Below are positions 19,094 to 27,611 of a stretch of DNA of 27,622 nucleotides, in pieces (within the stretch, counting starts at the first letter, position 1; every line of letters starts with the position of its first letter). The stretch lies in IMG/VR virus record IMGVR_UViG_3300031787_000673, positions 1-27,622 of that record. One strand, given 5' to 3'. This DNA comes from a virus. Made by a program: the position numbers and the translations under genes. The notes beneath the pieces are model-generated. The model searched no databases. It was not told the origin of the DNA and worked only from the letters and a program-made list of their open reading frames with translations.

Positions 19094-19498
19094 TTAACGA
19101 TTAAAAAAACGTGTGATTAAAACGCCAAGATTTACGCCTGTAATGCGTTTAATATTTTCCGAAATAGAATAAAGCTCCACCGTTGCTATTAAAAACGCCG
19201 CCATGTACGTAATGTTGAATGGAAGGGAAAAAGTATTTCTTGCACCCTCGAAAATCAGTATGCCACAGAAATAAACGACTATCTTTTCCATTGTTCTGTA
19301 AAGTTCTTTGTTATTTATCTTTTGTTGCTCTTTCTTTGCAGCCAGAATTCCGGTTCCCATGTCCGCAAAAACCACGAAAATTGTAAATATCAAGAATCCT
19401 TTAATCGGTATGAAAAATGAAAATATCCAGCCACAACAAATCGCGTATGTTATTTTTTCATAACCAAGGTGCAAAAAGTTTATTAAGGTTGTTTTCAT
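19094..19498 (-). CDS. Holin (phage holin family 4-like)
   Basis: A 134-aa membrane protein with about four hydrophobic segments ('ITYAICCGWIFSFFIPI', 'GFLIFTIFVVFADMGTGILAA', 'IVVYFCGILIFEGA', 'ITYMAAFLIATVEL'), a charged hinge 'KKEQQKINNKELYRTMEK' and the end motif 'ELYSISENIKRITGV'. 'FADMGTGILAA' and 'ELYSISENI' are hallmarks of the toxin-secretion/lysis holin family (Phage_holin_4). It would permeabilise the inner membrane to release the amidase. Its position between the tail fibre and the lysis genes agrees. Confidence 0.88.
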   Translation of the reverse strand: MKTTLINFLHLGYEKITYAICCGWIFSFFIPIKGFLIFTIFVVFADMGTGILAAKKEQQKINNKELYRTMEKIVVYFCGILIFEGARNTFSLPFNITYMAAFLIATVELYSISENIKRITGVNLGVLITRFFNR

Positions 19499-19510
19499 GT
19501 GTTTTAATTA

Positions 19511-21808
19511 TTAATTTTCGCTTCTTTGCATCATTATCCAATTTGTACCATCGCTTACAAGTGTAACCGCTCTATTAGTTGTTGGATTTAAAATAGATGT
19601 TACAGGACTTCCAGTAGGAGGCGATGTAAAAGGAATAATATTTGAAGAAAAAGATATTATTTGACCTGCCCCTGATTGGCGAATATGTAATTCTTTTCCA
19701 GGATAAGTAGCTGCATTTGGAAGAGTTATTGTTGTCAAAACACTTGTATTTATATCCTGCCATGTGGTATTTACACTTACTGTAAAAGATGAACTCGTAG
19801 AATAAGCATAATTTCGCTCTAACCAATTAGTTTTTACTCTTCCTCCAAATGTACCTGTAGAACTTACATCTAATGTACCTGTAAATGTTTTGTTTCCTGC
19901 AAAACTTTGAGTAGTAGTGTTTACTACTCCCGAAGATGCAGCACCTGCATCTGTAATAGTAATGTTAGGCGTAGTACCTCCCGAAGATGATAAAGGCGTA
20001 GATGCAGTAACGCTTGTAACTCCTCCACTTGTTGCGCTTAATATACCACCCGATAAAGATAAACCACTACCTAATGTAACTGTAGCAAATCTATCTGTAG
20101 AAGATAATCCTGCGAGCCTTGTAGCTTGATAGGTGTAATTTTTAAAAAAAGCTATCCCATTAAATTGAGTATATCCTTCAAATACTTTATCTCCACTAAA
20201 TTGCTGTGTTCCTGTTGAGCTTACAATTCCAGCAGTTCCAAAAGCCGCAGTAGCTACACTTATAACTGGTGTTGTACCTCCTGTTGATGATATTGCACCA
20301 CTACCACTAACAGAGGTAACAGTGCCTGTGGGAATAGCCTGTGTAGAAAGTAAGCCGCCAGAACCTGCAACAACCATTCGAGAGCCTGTGCCAGCAAGAT
20401 TTGATAAAGTCGTTGCGCCTGTGACACCGAGAGTGCCGTAAAAATTAGAATTACCATCTAAATCAATATTGAAAGCTAAAAATTCAGAAGGATTTGGATC
20501 TCTGCGAGTATAAAAACTATAACCTCCTTGAGTACCTCCAATAGTTGATGTTCTGAATTGCATACTACTTCCAGAGGTTGGAACTATTATTTGCCTTCTT
20601 ATTTCGTTTCCCGTTTTAAAATCAATCCGCGTTGGAGTATTATTATCTGCTCCTTGTAAAGTAAATATGCCTTGTGTAGTTGTATTGTTTATATTTAATC
20701 CTGTAAACGTTCCCGTTGTACCAGTTAATGATCCTGTTAATATTCCACCTGTCAAAGCTAAATATGTTGATGCTGCCTCGCTTGTTAATAACGCTGCCGT
20801 TGTATCTCTCCATAAACCACCTTTATAATACAAAGATGAACTTTCAACAGGTGATGTAATTGAAACATCATGAAGCTCTGATAATTTATAACCCGATGCC
20901 ACTCGTATTGCTATTGTTCCTGTGTTTATTGCTGAATTGATACAAAAGCCAATAGGCATATCAATATTAGGTGCAACTGGTTCAACGTCTGTCCAAACAC
21001 CTGCAACCGTTGGCGAAGGGTAAAGGATCGCACCAGCCGCAAAGGTATCAGTGTTAACCTGCCTTATTTTGCCAAATGAAATAACATACCCATCCTCACC
21101 ATTACTTAAATCGTGTGCCGTTATTCCAAGTAAATACTTTGCATCTATTGAGCCGTTGGCAATAAATTTTGCAACGGTTATCCTGCCACTTGCGCCAACC
21201 GTGCCATTAGCATAAACAATACTACCTTTGGTAATGGTCGAGCCTGTTTGATTCTTAACTAACCAAAAGTTTTTAAATCCAATTTCATTTGGTACATTGT
21301 CATTTAAACCTAAAACAACGGTTGCCAAATCAGAATCCCATCGCATTTTTGCAGTATCGACATTGTTCGTAGGAACACCTACATTAAAAAACAATGAATC
21401 TACAGGCTGTGTAAAACTAGAACCACCACCACCGCTAATTAAATTCCAAACGTTGGAAGTAAAATCAAAAGAGTATAATTTTAAATTTATTGTGTCAATA
21501 ATTACCCATGCGTTTTGGTTGTTTATTGGTTGTATGGATGCTGTGTCGGAAATTGAACCGCGCCAAACAAGCCCGTCGGCGGTGGTCTGGAAACCCAATC
21601 TTTGTTTGTTGGTCGTTGTTGGATATTGGGCAAAAGCAACAGTAGAAGCTAAAATAATAAAAGCAAGAACAAGGCCTTGTTTTTTGTTACCCGATTTGTT
21701 TATTAGTTTTTTACCGACATTTAAAAGCAGTTCACGCACTAAAGTAAGTGCTACTTCGCCCATGGCTTTTAAAAACCTTCTTTCTTTTTTTGGTTTAATT
21801 TCTTCCAT
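19511..21808 (-). CDS. Tail fibre with an N-terminal signal-peptide-like segment
   Basis: A 765-aa protein. After a basic, amphipathic N-terminus (1-48) a hydrophobic segment 'GLVLAFIILASTVAFAQ' (about 45-61) looks like a Bacteroidota signal peptide with cleavage after AFAQ. A Gly-rich linker (about 128) leads to Ser/Thr/Gly-rich repeats typical of trimeric beta fibres. Two units, 'GTVTSVSGSGAISSTGGTTPVISV...FSGDKVFEG' (20335-20173) and 'GGVTSVTASTPLSSSGGTTPNITI...FAGNKTFTG' (20034-19870), are clear internal repeats. The C-terminal domain (about 665-765) is probably the receptor-binding tip. It likely binds host surface glycans. The secretion-like segment is unusual for a virion protein, which normally assembles in the cytoplasm. 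Confidence 0.82.
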   Translation of the reverse strand: MEEIKPKKERRFLKAMGEVALTLVRELLLNVGKKLINKSGNKKQGLVLAFIILASTVAFAQYPTTTNKQRLGFQTTADGLVWRGSISDTASIQPINNQNAWVIIDTINLKLYSFDFTSNVWNLISGGGGSSFTQPVDSLFFNVGVPTNNVDTAKMRWDSDLATVVLGLNDNVPNEIGFKNFWLVKNQTGSTITKGSIVYANGTVGASGRITVAKFIANGSIDAKYLLGITAHDLSNGEDGYVISFGKIRQVNTDTFAAGAILYPSPTVAGVWTDVEPVAPNIDMPIGFCINSAINTGTIAIRVASGYKLSELHDVSITSPVESSSLYYKGGLWRDTTAALLTSEAASTYLALTGGILTGSLTGTTGTFTGLNINNTTTQGIFTLQGADNNTPTRIDFKTGNEIRRQIIVPTSGSSMQFRTSTIGGTQGGYSFYTRRDPNPSEFLAFNIDLDGNSNFYGTLGVTGATTLSNLAGTGSRMVVAGSGGLLSTQAIPTGTVTSVSGSGAISSTGGTTPVISVATAAFGTAGIVSSTGTQQFSGDKVFEGYTQFNGIAFFKNYTYQATRLAGLSSTDRFATVTLGSGLSLSGGILSATSGGVTSVTASTPLSSSGGTTPNITITDAGAASSGVVNTTTQSFAGNKTFTGTLDVSSTGTFGGRVKTNWLERNYAYSTSSSFTVSVNTTWQDINTSVLTTITLPNAATYPGKELHIRQSGAGQIISFSSNIIPFTSPPTGSPVTSILNPTTNRAVTLVSDGTNWIMMQRSEN

Positions 21809-22179
21809 TAGTTTATGTTTATTGCAAATACAATGTAATTACTTCCATCGTAATGCGTATTTGAATCAATAGTAATTGTTGCAGGTAATGTGATAGTATA
21901 TTGACTATCTACTAATTTTTGCCCATTCTGGTAAACGTGAATAGATGCGTTTAAATTAGTTGTGGGTAACTTTCCATTATTCTGTGTCCATGTCAATACA
22001 TTAGAATTAGTATCAAGAAATTCTTGATTAAATATTGCAATGGCTGAACCTGTAACGGTAACATTATTAATTGTTTCAGTGACATTATTATTAACCACTC
22101 CACCACTTCCGGCATTGTTTGCAACTTGATTAAAGTCACGAGGTTTAGATAATACTGTGCGTTCTGTGTAGTTAGGCAT
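21808..22179 (-). CDS. Small tail-tip/fibre-attachment protein
   Basis: A 123-aa protein. An Asn/Thr/Val-rich N-terminus ('NNNVTETINNVTVTGSAIAIFNQEF') is followed by a compact beta domain with 'LTWTQNNGKLPTTNLNASIHVYQNGQKLVDSQYTITLPATITID'. The 'IHVYQNGQKL' style is known from small phage fibre and baseplate proteins. It overlaps the large tail-tip gene upstream by 8 nt and ends on the first base of the tail-fibre start, so it probably links the two structures. Confidence 0.7.
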   Translation of the reverse strand: MPNYTERTVLSKPRDFNQVANNAGSGGVVNNNVTETINNVTVTGSAIAIFNQEFLDTNSNVLTWTQNNGKLPTTNLNASIHVYQNGQKLVDSQYTITLPATITIDSNTHYDGSNYIVFAININ

Positions 22180-24394
22180 CTAATTCTATTTTAAAATAAT
22201 CACCTTGCCAAATCTCTGTTTTTAAATCTAAACTTCCTCTTTCAAAAACGTAATATCCGGATGAATATTCTATAACTTTATGAGGTAAATAAGGATTATC
22301 AACTGATAAATTTTGGAATGGCATATCTACCATGCGTAGCTTTGGTGTAAGTTGACCGCGTATAACTTCATTTACTAATAGCTGTGTGACGTTATTAAAG
22401 CCCGATCCGTTGCCTACATCCCAGCTGCTACTATTTTCATACGTGCCAGATTCAAGAACCTTTAATCCTCCATCTGTTGTTTTACTTGGCCCATCACCTA
22501 TGTATGTATCAAGGCTAAAAACTGTGGAAGATTTATCGTCGTTATCAGAACCATATTCAAGAATATCGCTTTGTCCTGATACGGCACCAGTAGGAAGAAA
22601 TTCAAGGTAATTATTGCTTAGTAAATAAGATACGGCAAAGTTGGAAATTATACTTGTTCCTGCCTCGTTTCTCATTTGCTTTAATCGCATTTCCCAAATA
22701 TACTCCGCAGTATCTGGTATATCTAAAGTATCAAAGGTGATCGTCTTATATGCAACAAAAGCAGCATCAGCCGTTATAGTTTCAGTATTAAATTCGTATT
22801 CGTAAAAACTACTCTCCCAACTTGCAGCTTCTAATTGAAAGTTAAATCCACTTGTATAATTTACACCTCTTTTTAAATATTTATTTTCTTGCTTAACTTC
22901 TAAAGACTTTATTTTTCCTGTAAACCTTGGAGATGATACACTACTAAATTTTAATGTATCTGTATTTGTAGCAATAATAACATAATCGTAATCGCCACTC
23001 TCTGTAATTGTTTTATTTACACCTCCTAAACTTAATAATAATTCACCATTATTATCAATATCAACTTTTATTTTAACATAATATTTTCTTCCATTGACTA
23101 CTGAAAATGTAGTGTAATATGCGTCTGTTGTAATTAAAACTCCGCTTAATATTTTATTATCAATAATCCATCCACTTCCTAATGTCCAGTTTGCATTTTC
23201 AAAACCTTGTAAAGGAAAGCTATTAATTATTGATACTACTTTAACGGCAAATACAAATTGATAAGCCTCAAAATTAGCAGGATTTAAGGCCTGTGCATAA
23301 AATCCAAGTATGCCAGTGTATGACAAACGAGCATCCGGATTAGATGCATCTAATGTAGGAGTGGTTGTAATTACCGGAGTAGTATTGGTTGCGTAGTTGT
23401 ATTCTACACCTGCTAATAAGTTTTGTTTAGCAAAATGATTATAACGTATTACTACATTCTTTAAGGCAGGATAATAAGTCCATTTACCACCGCTTAATCT
23501 CATTAAGTCACTTCCTGGTAGATTGGTTTGAATATTAGAAAGCGTTAAATCTGCGGTAAATGTACCTGATTGCTGAATGCCAAAAGCATTGTATTTAAAG
23601 TATCTTTTAGTTGCTGGTGTTCTTGAATATTCATTGACTTGAATAAACCAATATTGATTCCCACTAAATATCAATCTTGCACCAAACGTTTGACAAATCT
23701 TTTTCAATACATCGTAGCAACTTTGATAGACATAATTGCTTTTAGTGTCTTTATGATAAAACGCTCTATGCTGAATAACTGTTAATAAAGAATAATCCGA
23801 GGCAGCATTGTAGGCTATTGTATTTTCATGCCAATTAAAAATAGTATGTAGCACCGGCAAACTATTTGCTACTAAATTCTCTTGTACAAAATCTAACTGA
23901 TTAAGGCAATTTAAAATATGCTGAATTACTGTGTCCTGCCCATTGTAGGGCCCAACCGCGCTTTTATAATCTAATGTTTTTAACCAACCTAATCCATCTA
24001 TTGCAGATATTTGAGCCTGATAACCTATAACTAATGGTACATCTTCAAACTCTACTAAATCTGTCACTATGTAGCCATACCACTTAAACGATACAGTTGT
24101 GTTATCATCTTCGTAGGCTATTAACTCCATTGTAAATCTACCCTCAACTGCTAATCCAATATCAAGAAGTAAGGTTTGTAAATCTTCATTATTTATCAAT
24201 AAAGACAATGAACAACGAGAACCAATAATAGGAGTAAACCTTTCCTGACCTTGCTGACTTTCGCTGTCATACTGGATGCCTAATGATAATGTGTCAAATG
24301 TTTTCACAGTACCGGAGAAAGCACTATCTTTTATAGATACAGTAATCTTTCTACTTTTCTCATTATATACTGTAGTCGAAAACCTTATAGCCAT
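22172..24394 (-). CDS. Large tail-tip protein with carbohydrate-binding-like insert
   Basis: A 740-aa protein following the tape measure gene, the usual place of the distal-tail/tail-tip proteins. The N-terminus (1-150) is beta-rich, with 'WYGYIVTDLVEFEDVPLVIGYQAQISAIDGLGWLKTLDY', a pattern found in Bacteroidota phage tail proteins. Residues about 393-503 form a separate beta-sandwich-like unit, 'FENANWTLGSGWIIDNKILSG...YYVKIKVDIDNNGELLLSLGG...SGDYDYVIIATNTDTLKFSS', resembling carbohydrate-binding modules. The C-terminus is again structural. It probably builds the tail tip and contacts host surface sugars through the insert. Domain assignments are by pattern only. Confidence 0.78.
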   Translation of the reverse strand: MAIRFSTTVYNEKSRKITVSIKDSAFSGTVKTFDTLSLGIQYDSESQQGQERFTPIIGSRCSLSLLINNEDLQTLLLDIGLAVEGRFTMELIAYEDDNTTVSFKWYGYIVTDLVEFEDVPLVIGYQAQISAIDGLGWLKTLDYKSAVGPYNGQDTVIQHILNCLNQLDFVQENLVANSLPVLHTIFNWHENTIAYNAASDYSLLTVIQHRAFYHKDTKSNYVYQSCYDVLKKICQTFGARLIFSGNQYWFIQVNEYSRTPATKRYFKYNAFGIQQSGTFTADLTLSNIQTNLPGSDLMRLSGGKWTYYPALKNVVIRYNHFAKQNLLAGVEYNYATNTTPVITTTPTLDASNPDARLSYTGILGFYAQALNPANFEAYQFVFAVKVVSIINSFPLQGFENANWTLGSGWIIDNKILSGVLITTDAYYTTFSVVNGRKYYVKIKVDIDNNGELLLSLGGVNKTITESGDYDYVIIATNTDTLKFSSVSSPRFTGKIKSLEVKQENKYLKRGVNYTSGFNFQLEAASWESSFYEYEFNTETITADAAFVAYKTITFDTLDIPDTAEYIWEMRLKQMRNEAGTSIISNFAVSYLLSNNYLEFLPTGAVSGQSDILEYGSDNDDKSSTVFSLDTYIGDGPSKTTDGGLKVLESGTYENSSSWDVGNGSGFNNVTQLLVNEVIRGQLTPKLRMVDMPFQNLSVDNPYLPHKVIEYSSGYYVFERGSLDLKTEIWQGDYFKIELDA

Positions 24395-26520
24395 TATTGT
24401 ATTCTGCTTAATCCCTTTTGAGATCTGTTTAATAATATAATCAAATCATTTCCGCTTATCCTTGTTTCAAGACTTCCACCTACACCCATATCTCCCATCA
24501 TTGATTTAAGTTTAGATAAAGGTGCTATTACTTCAGGGTCAACGCGTGCGTTTCTGTTATCTCCCACGGTTGCCATTGTAGGGCCGTATGCCAAACCTCC
24601 TTCGGCTAACTTTGGTGCAGATAAACTATTTTTTACCAATGTACCTAAAGCTACTAAAGCAATACCACCAGCAATAGCAATAACAGGATTTAAAGACTTT
24701 AAAGCAGTCTTAATACCTAAAGCCGCTATACCTACTTGTATAGCTAATTTACCAAAACTAATAACCGCTTCGGCTACTGGCAATAAAAAAGACTTTATAT
24801 TAAATCCTGCGCCTGACAAGGCATTACCTAATTGTTCGCCCAATGCTACCGATAAATCAGTTAATGTACCTTCAATGATATTTTTAAAACCTGTATTTAA
24901 ATCCTCTATTCCTTTTTTTAATCTAGTTATGTTATCATCAGTGACTTGTATTGCTTTTCCTGCGGCTGTTTGAGCAACTGCAAAAGCATCTGTTTCTTCT
25001 TTTGCTCTTTGCGTTTCAGCTGTTACGCTTCTTAATTGGTCTGGTAATTTACCTATAGTGGGTAATAAATTTGTTGTTGGCATTAATTCATTTACAGGCT
25101 GTGATTTTACTCCTCCACCTGTTCTAGCTCCTACCGTTCCTCCATTTGTCGGTGCGCCACCATCACCAAATATTAAGTCACCTGTATTTGTATCACCTCC
25201 TCCATTACCTGTTTTAGGAATAGGCGTAGCCATAAATAAGCTTTTAAATTTGCCTTTAAGACTGTCAACTGTTTCGCCTATTGTTTTAAATTCCGCTGCA
25301 ACTACTCTTTGTTCTTCTTGATACTTTGTCATGCCTGACAAATCAAATAAATCTAATCCTAATGCTTTTTGTAAACTATCTAATTTACCTAAAACAAAAG
25401 TTACTCCTTGCATTACGGAGTTTTTAATATTAATCCAAATATTTTTAAAGTTATCACTAAATGCTTTCCAGTTATCGTAAACATATAAGGCAATAGCACC
25501 AACCGCAGCAATAGCTAAAGTAACACCAAGAATAGCAGGATTAGCAAGTATTTTTGCGAAGGCACCGGATATAACTGTAGATAGGTTTTTTACCGTAGTC
25601 ATTATTAAACGAGTAGTACCAATCAATGCACTAAAAGTAGATATTAATTTTCCTACTATGAAAATCGCAGGGCCCAATGCTGCGACTAATAAACCAGCCT
25701 TAACAATAAAGCCCTGTGTTTCCGGATTAAGTGACTTAAAACCATCTACTAATCTTTGCAATCCTGTACTTAATGCTGCTGCAACTGCCTCTAAATTTAA
25801 TGTTTCATTTATTGCTTTACCTAACTCTGCTAATGATGCACTAACATTGTCTTTTAAATTATCAAACGTATTAGCTAAACCACCGTTTGCCCTTTCTAAA
25901 TTACCTAAAGCACCAACACTTCTTTTTATAAATTCTTCGCTACTTATTCCTAACTCCCTGATTCCTTCGGCAGTCACTACGCCAAATTCTTCTTTCATAA
26001 CTCTGGCAAACTCTGGAAGCCTTTCTTTTATTTGATTAAGATCCTCCTGTGTCACCTTACCAACTGCGCTTATCTGACTAAGAGCTAATACTACACCATC
26101 AAATTGTTCTGCACCACCTCCTGCCCTTGCTACAGCATTGCCAAACTGTGTGATAGTTTCACGAGCAGCGTCGGCATTCATGCCTACACTTTGTAAAGAA
26201 GCGGATGCCTTTACAACTTCGGGAAGGGCAAGGCCCGGATTTTCGGCAACTTTACGGAGTTTTTCCATCTCTATTCCTGCCTCCTCGCTACTTCCCATAA
26301 TGGCTATTAAACCATTTTGTAGCTTTTCAATGTCGGCAAAAGATTTTAAGGAGGCAGCACCTAAACCAATAATAGGTAAAGTTAACGATTGGGTTAATGT
26401 AGAACCAATGTTCTGCATATTACTGCCAAACCTCGACATACTACGTTCTACCTTTCCAAGTTCTTTGTCAAGATTTGAAACGTCTACACCAAGTTTTAAA
26501 TTAAGTTTACCTATTGCCAT
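24394..26520 (-). CDS. Tail tape measure protein
   Basis: A 708-aa protein that sets tail length. The N-terminal coiled region 'VDVSNLDKELGKVERSMSRFGSNMQNIGSTLTQSLTLPIIGLGAASLKSF' (12-61) and the TMP domain with 'ALPEVVKASASLQSVGMNADAARETITQFGNAVARAGGG' and 'LSQISAVGKVTQEDLNQIKERLPEFARVMKE' (98-176) are characteristic. Hydrophobic stretches near 270-300, 325-345 and 600-640 fit a protein that enters the host membrane during DNA injection. It contains no evident peptidase or lysozyme domain. Its ATG shares one base with the GT chaperone stop. At 708 aa, a tail of roughly 100 nm is expected from the usual length relation. Confidence 0.95.
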   Translation of the reverse strand: MAIGKLNLKLGVDVSNLDKELGKVERSMSRFGSNMQNIGSTLTQSLTLPIIGLGAASLKSFADIEKLQNGLIAIMGSSEEAGIEMEKLRKVAENPGLALPEVVKASASLQSVGMNADAARETITQFGNAVARAGGGAEQFDGVVLALSQISAVGKVTQEDLNQIKERLPEFARVMKEEFGVVTAEGIRELGISSEEFIKRSVGALGNLERANGGLANTFDNLKDNVSASLAELGKAINETLNLEAVAAALSTGLQRLVDGFKSLNPETQGFIVKAGLLVAALGPAIFIVGKLISTFSALIGTTRLIMTTVKNLSTVISGAFAKILANPAILGVTLAIAAVGAIALYVYDNWKAFSDNFKNIWINIKNSVMQGVTFVLGKLDSLQKALGLDLFDLSGMTKYQEEQRVVAAEFKTIGETVDSLKGKFKSLFMATPIPKTGNGGGDTNTGDLIFGDGGAPTNGGTVGARTGGGVKSQPVNELMPTTNLLPTIGKLPDQLRSVTAETQRAKEETDAFAVAQTAAGKAIQVTDDNITRLKKGIEDLNTGFKNIIEGTLTDLSVALGEQLGNALSGAGFNIKSFLLPVAEAVISFGKLAIQVGIAALGIKTALKSLNPVIAIAGGIALVALGTLVKNSLSAPKLAEGGLAYGPTMATVGDNRNARVDPEVIAPLSKLKSMMGDMGVGGSLETRISGNDLIILLNRSQKGLSRIQ

Positions 26521-27166
26521 TATGCTTCTTTATCCCATTTGTCAAATATTGACTTGTCGTTATTTGTCAAACTTCTGTTAGTTTCTTTCTTAATAGGATT
26601 CTCCCATGGAAATTCAATTAAATCTTTTGGCTTTAAACTTTTACCTTTTGCTGTGTGAACATTTAATAAAAGTGTTGTTTGCCATCTTATTCGTTCCCAC
26701 TGTGTTTGCTCCTGTTGTTCAAATTGATTGTTATAACCTTGCATAGCTATAACAATCTCTCTGAAACTCATGTCGTAATATTGCGAAGGAGGAAATCTTA
26801 AAACTCCGAAACAAAAGCGTTCGATGTATTCAAGGGTAAGCTCTCCGCCTTCGCCACTACGTTTTTTTGGCTCTCATCTTCTGGAGGTGAAATCTCATTT
26901 GAAATCATTTCCATGATGCGAGTTATGCCTCCCATGTCTGTGTCTACCAAATCGCAGAATGATTGTAAAGTGTAAGGGCATTTCTCACCTTTAGCTTTGT
27001 AACCATGCTCTACACCGGTAAATGCAAGTTCAAGGGCTAATAAAAGATCTTCTCCTAAAAGGGAAAGGTCACTTAATTTAAGTTTCCTCTCCCTTAGAAA
27101 TGTACCTAACACATACATACCAAATTTTATCGGTATGGATGTGTTGGCTATTGTTATTGTTTTCAT
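26520..27166 (-). CDS. Tail assembly chaperone GT (programmed -1 frameshift product)
   Basis: A predicted 215-aa fusion. Residues 1-102 come from the G frame. At the slippery site 26867-26861 ribosomes move back one base and continue with 113 residues of the second frame ('RSGEGGELTLEYIERFCFG...'), ending at 26520. The second frame is open from just upstream of the slip, and its segment 'RFCFGVLRFPPSQYYDMSFREIVIAMQGYN' is clearly coding, although it has no ATG until 26771. A start at 26771 would cut this conserved block. GT in other long-tailed phages recruits the major tail protein to the tape measure. The gene order, major tail protein then G/GT then tape measure, fits exactly. Confidence 0.88.
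26798..27166 (-). CDS. Tail assembly chaperone G
   Basis: A 122-aa protein, the non-shifted product. 'TIANTSIPIKFGMYVLGTFLRERKLKLSDLSLLGEDLLLALELAFTGVEHGYKAKGE' and 'YTLQSFCDLVDTDMGGITRIMEMI' match tail chaperones of Bacteroidota phages. It would coat the tape measure during tail assembly and leave before the mature virion forms. The last 20 residues ('VVAKAESLPLN...') are polar and come from the part downstream of the slip, so they are specific to G. It lies 16 nt after the major tail protein gene. Confidence 0.88.
   Translation of the reverse strand: MKTITIANTSIPIKFGMYVLGTFLRERKLKLSDLSLLGEDLLLALELAFTGVEHGYKAKGEKCPYTLQSFCDLVDTDMGGITRIMEMISNEISPPEDESQKNVVAKAESLPLNTSNAFVSEF
26861..26867 (-). 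promoter_or_regulatory. Slippery heptamer A AAA AAC for -1 frameshifting
   Basis: In the G frame the codons read CAA AAA AAC GTA. A slip of one base back gives AAA AAA CGT AGT, entering the second chaperone frame. This is one of the most efficient bacterial -1 slippery sequences, and the second frame is open across it. No strong downstream hairpin is evident by eye. Confidence 0.9.
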
Positions 27167-27182
27167 GTGTTAGGATTTAAAA

Positions 27183-27611
27183 TTATGCTTTAACTGTCTT
27201 TGTAATAGCACCAGTAACCTCGAAGGATGCTGAATAGCTTGTATTTTCTTCCACACCAGCGTTCAAGTCTAATGACGTACAAATAGCTTGCATTGTAAAG
27301 ACATTGTCACCTTGTACATCTGTGGTAAATTTGATAGTCAATGCGGTACCTGATATTAAATCGGTAAACAAATCATCAAATAGGTAATTAGTAGAAGAAT
27401 CACCAGGCCCGGCATACAATGCTTCAGTGGATAATGTGCCGGAAAGCTGCCCTTTCTTTACCTCTCTCCATCCTCCAGCTGCGGAATCCTTTGTTAAGAT
27501 TTCACGCATGGCTGCGGAGATGTTCATTTGGCAGGATGTTGCGTAACCTATCGCAGTTGAATCTTTGTATAGGCGCATCAACGTACCATTAATAATGCCA
27601 GTAGTTGCCAT
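27183..27611 (-). CDS. Major tail protein (TP901-1-like)
   Basis: A 142-aa protein forming the tail tube. 'GIINGTLMRLYKDSTAIGYATSCQMNISAAMREILTKDSAAGGWREVKKGQLSGTLSTEALYA' is the standard opening of the TP901-1/phage major tail tube family (tail protein with 'TKDS..GW.E...G...W'-type block). Strands 'ALTIKFTTDVQGDNVFTMQAICTSLDLNAGVEENTSYSASFEVTGAI' close the barrel. It lies directly upstream of the chaperone genes and is the first late gene in the window; head genes should continue beyond the right edge. Confidence 0.92.
   Translation of the reverse strand: MATTGIINGTLMRLYKDSTAIGYATSCQMNISAAMREILTKDSAAGGWREVKKGQLSGTLSTEALYAGPGDSSTNYLFDDLFTDLISGTALTIKFTTDVQGDNVFTMQAICTSLDLNAGVEENTSYSASFEVTGAITKTVKA

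Noticed and set aside
21297-21872. 191-aa plus-strand ORF opposite the tail fibre
   Set aside because: It lies antisense to the well-supported fibre gene, with no start context and no recognisable fold.
25658-26581. Plus-strand ORFs opposite the tape measure gene
   Set aside because: They are antisense shadows of a strongly supported gene with no independent signals.
26520-26771. Independent 83-aa gene starting at ATG 26771
   Set aside because: The same frame is clearly coding upstream of this ATG, back to the slippery heptamer, so it is the C-terminal part of a frameshift product.
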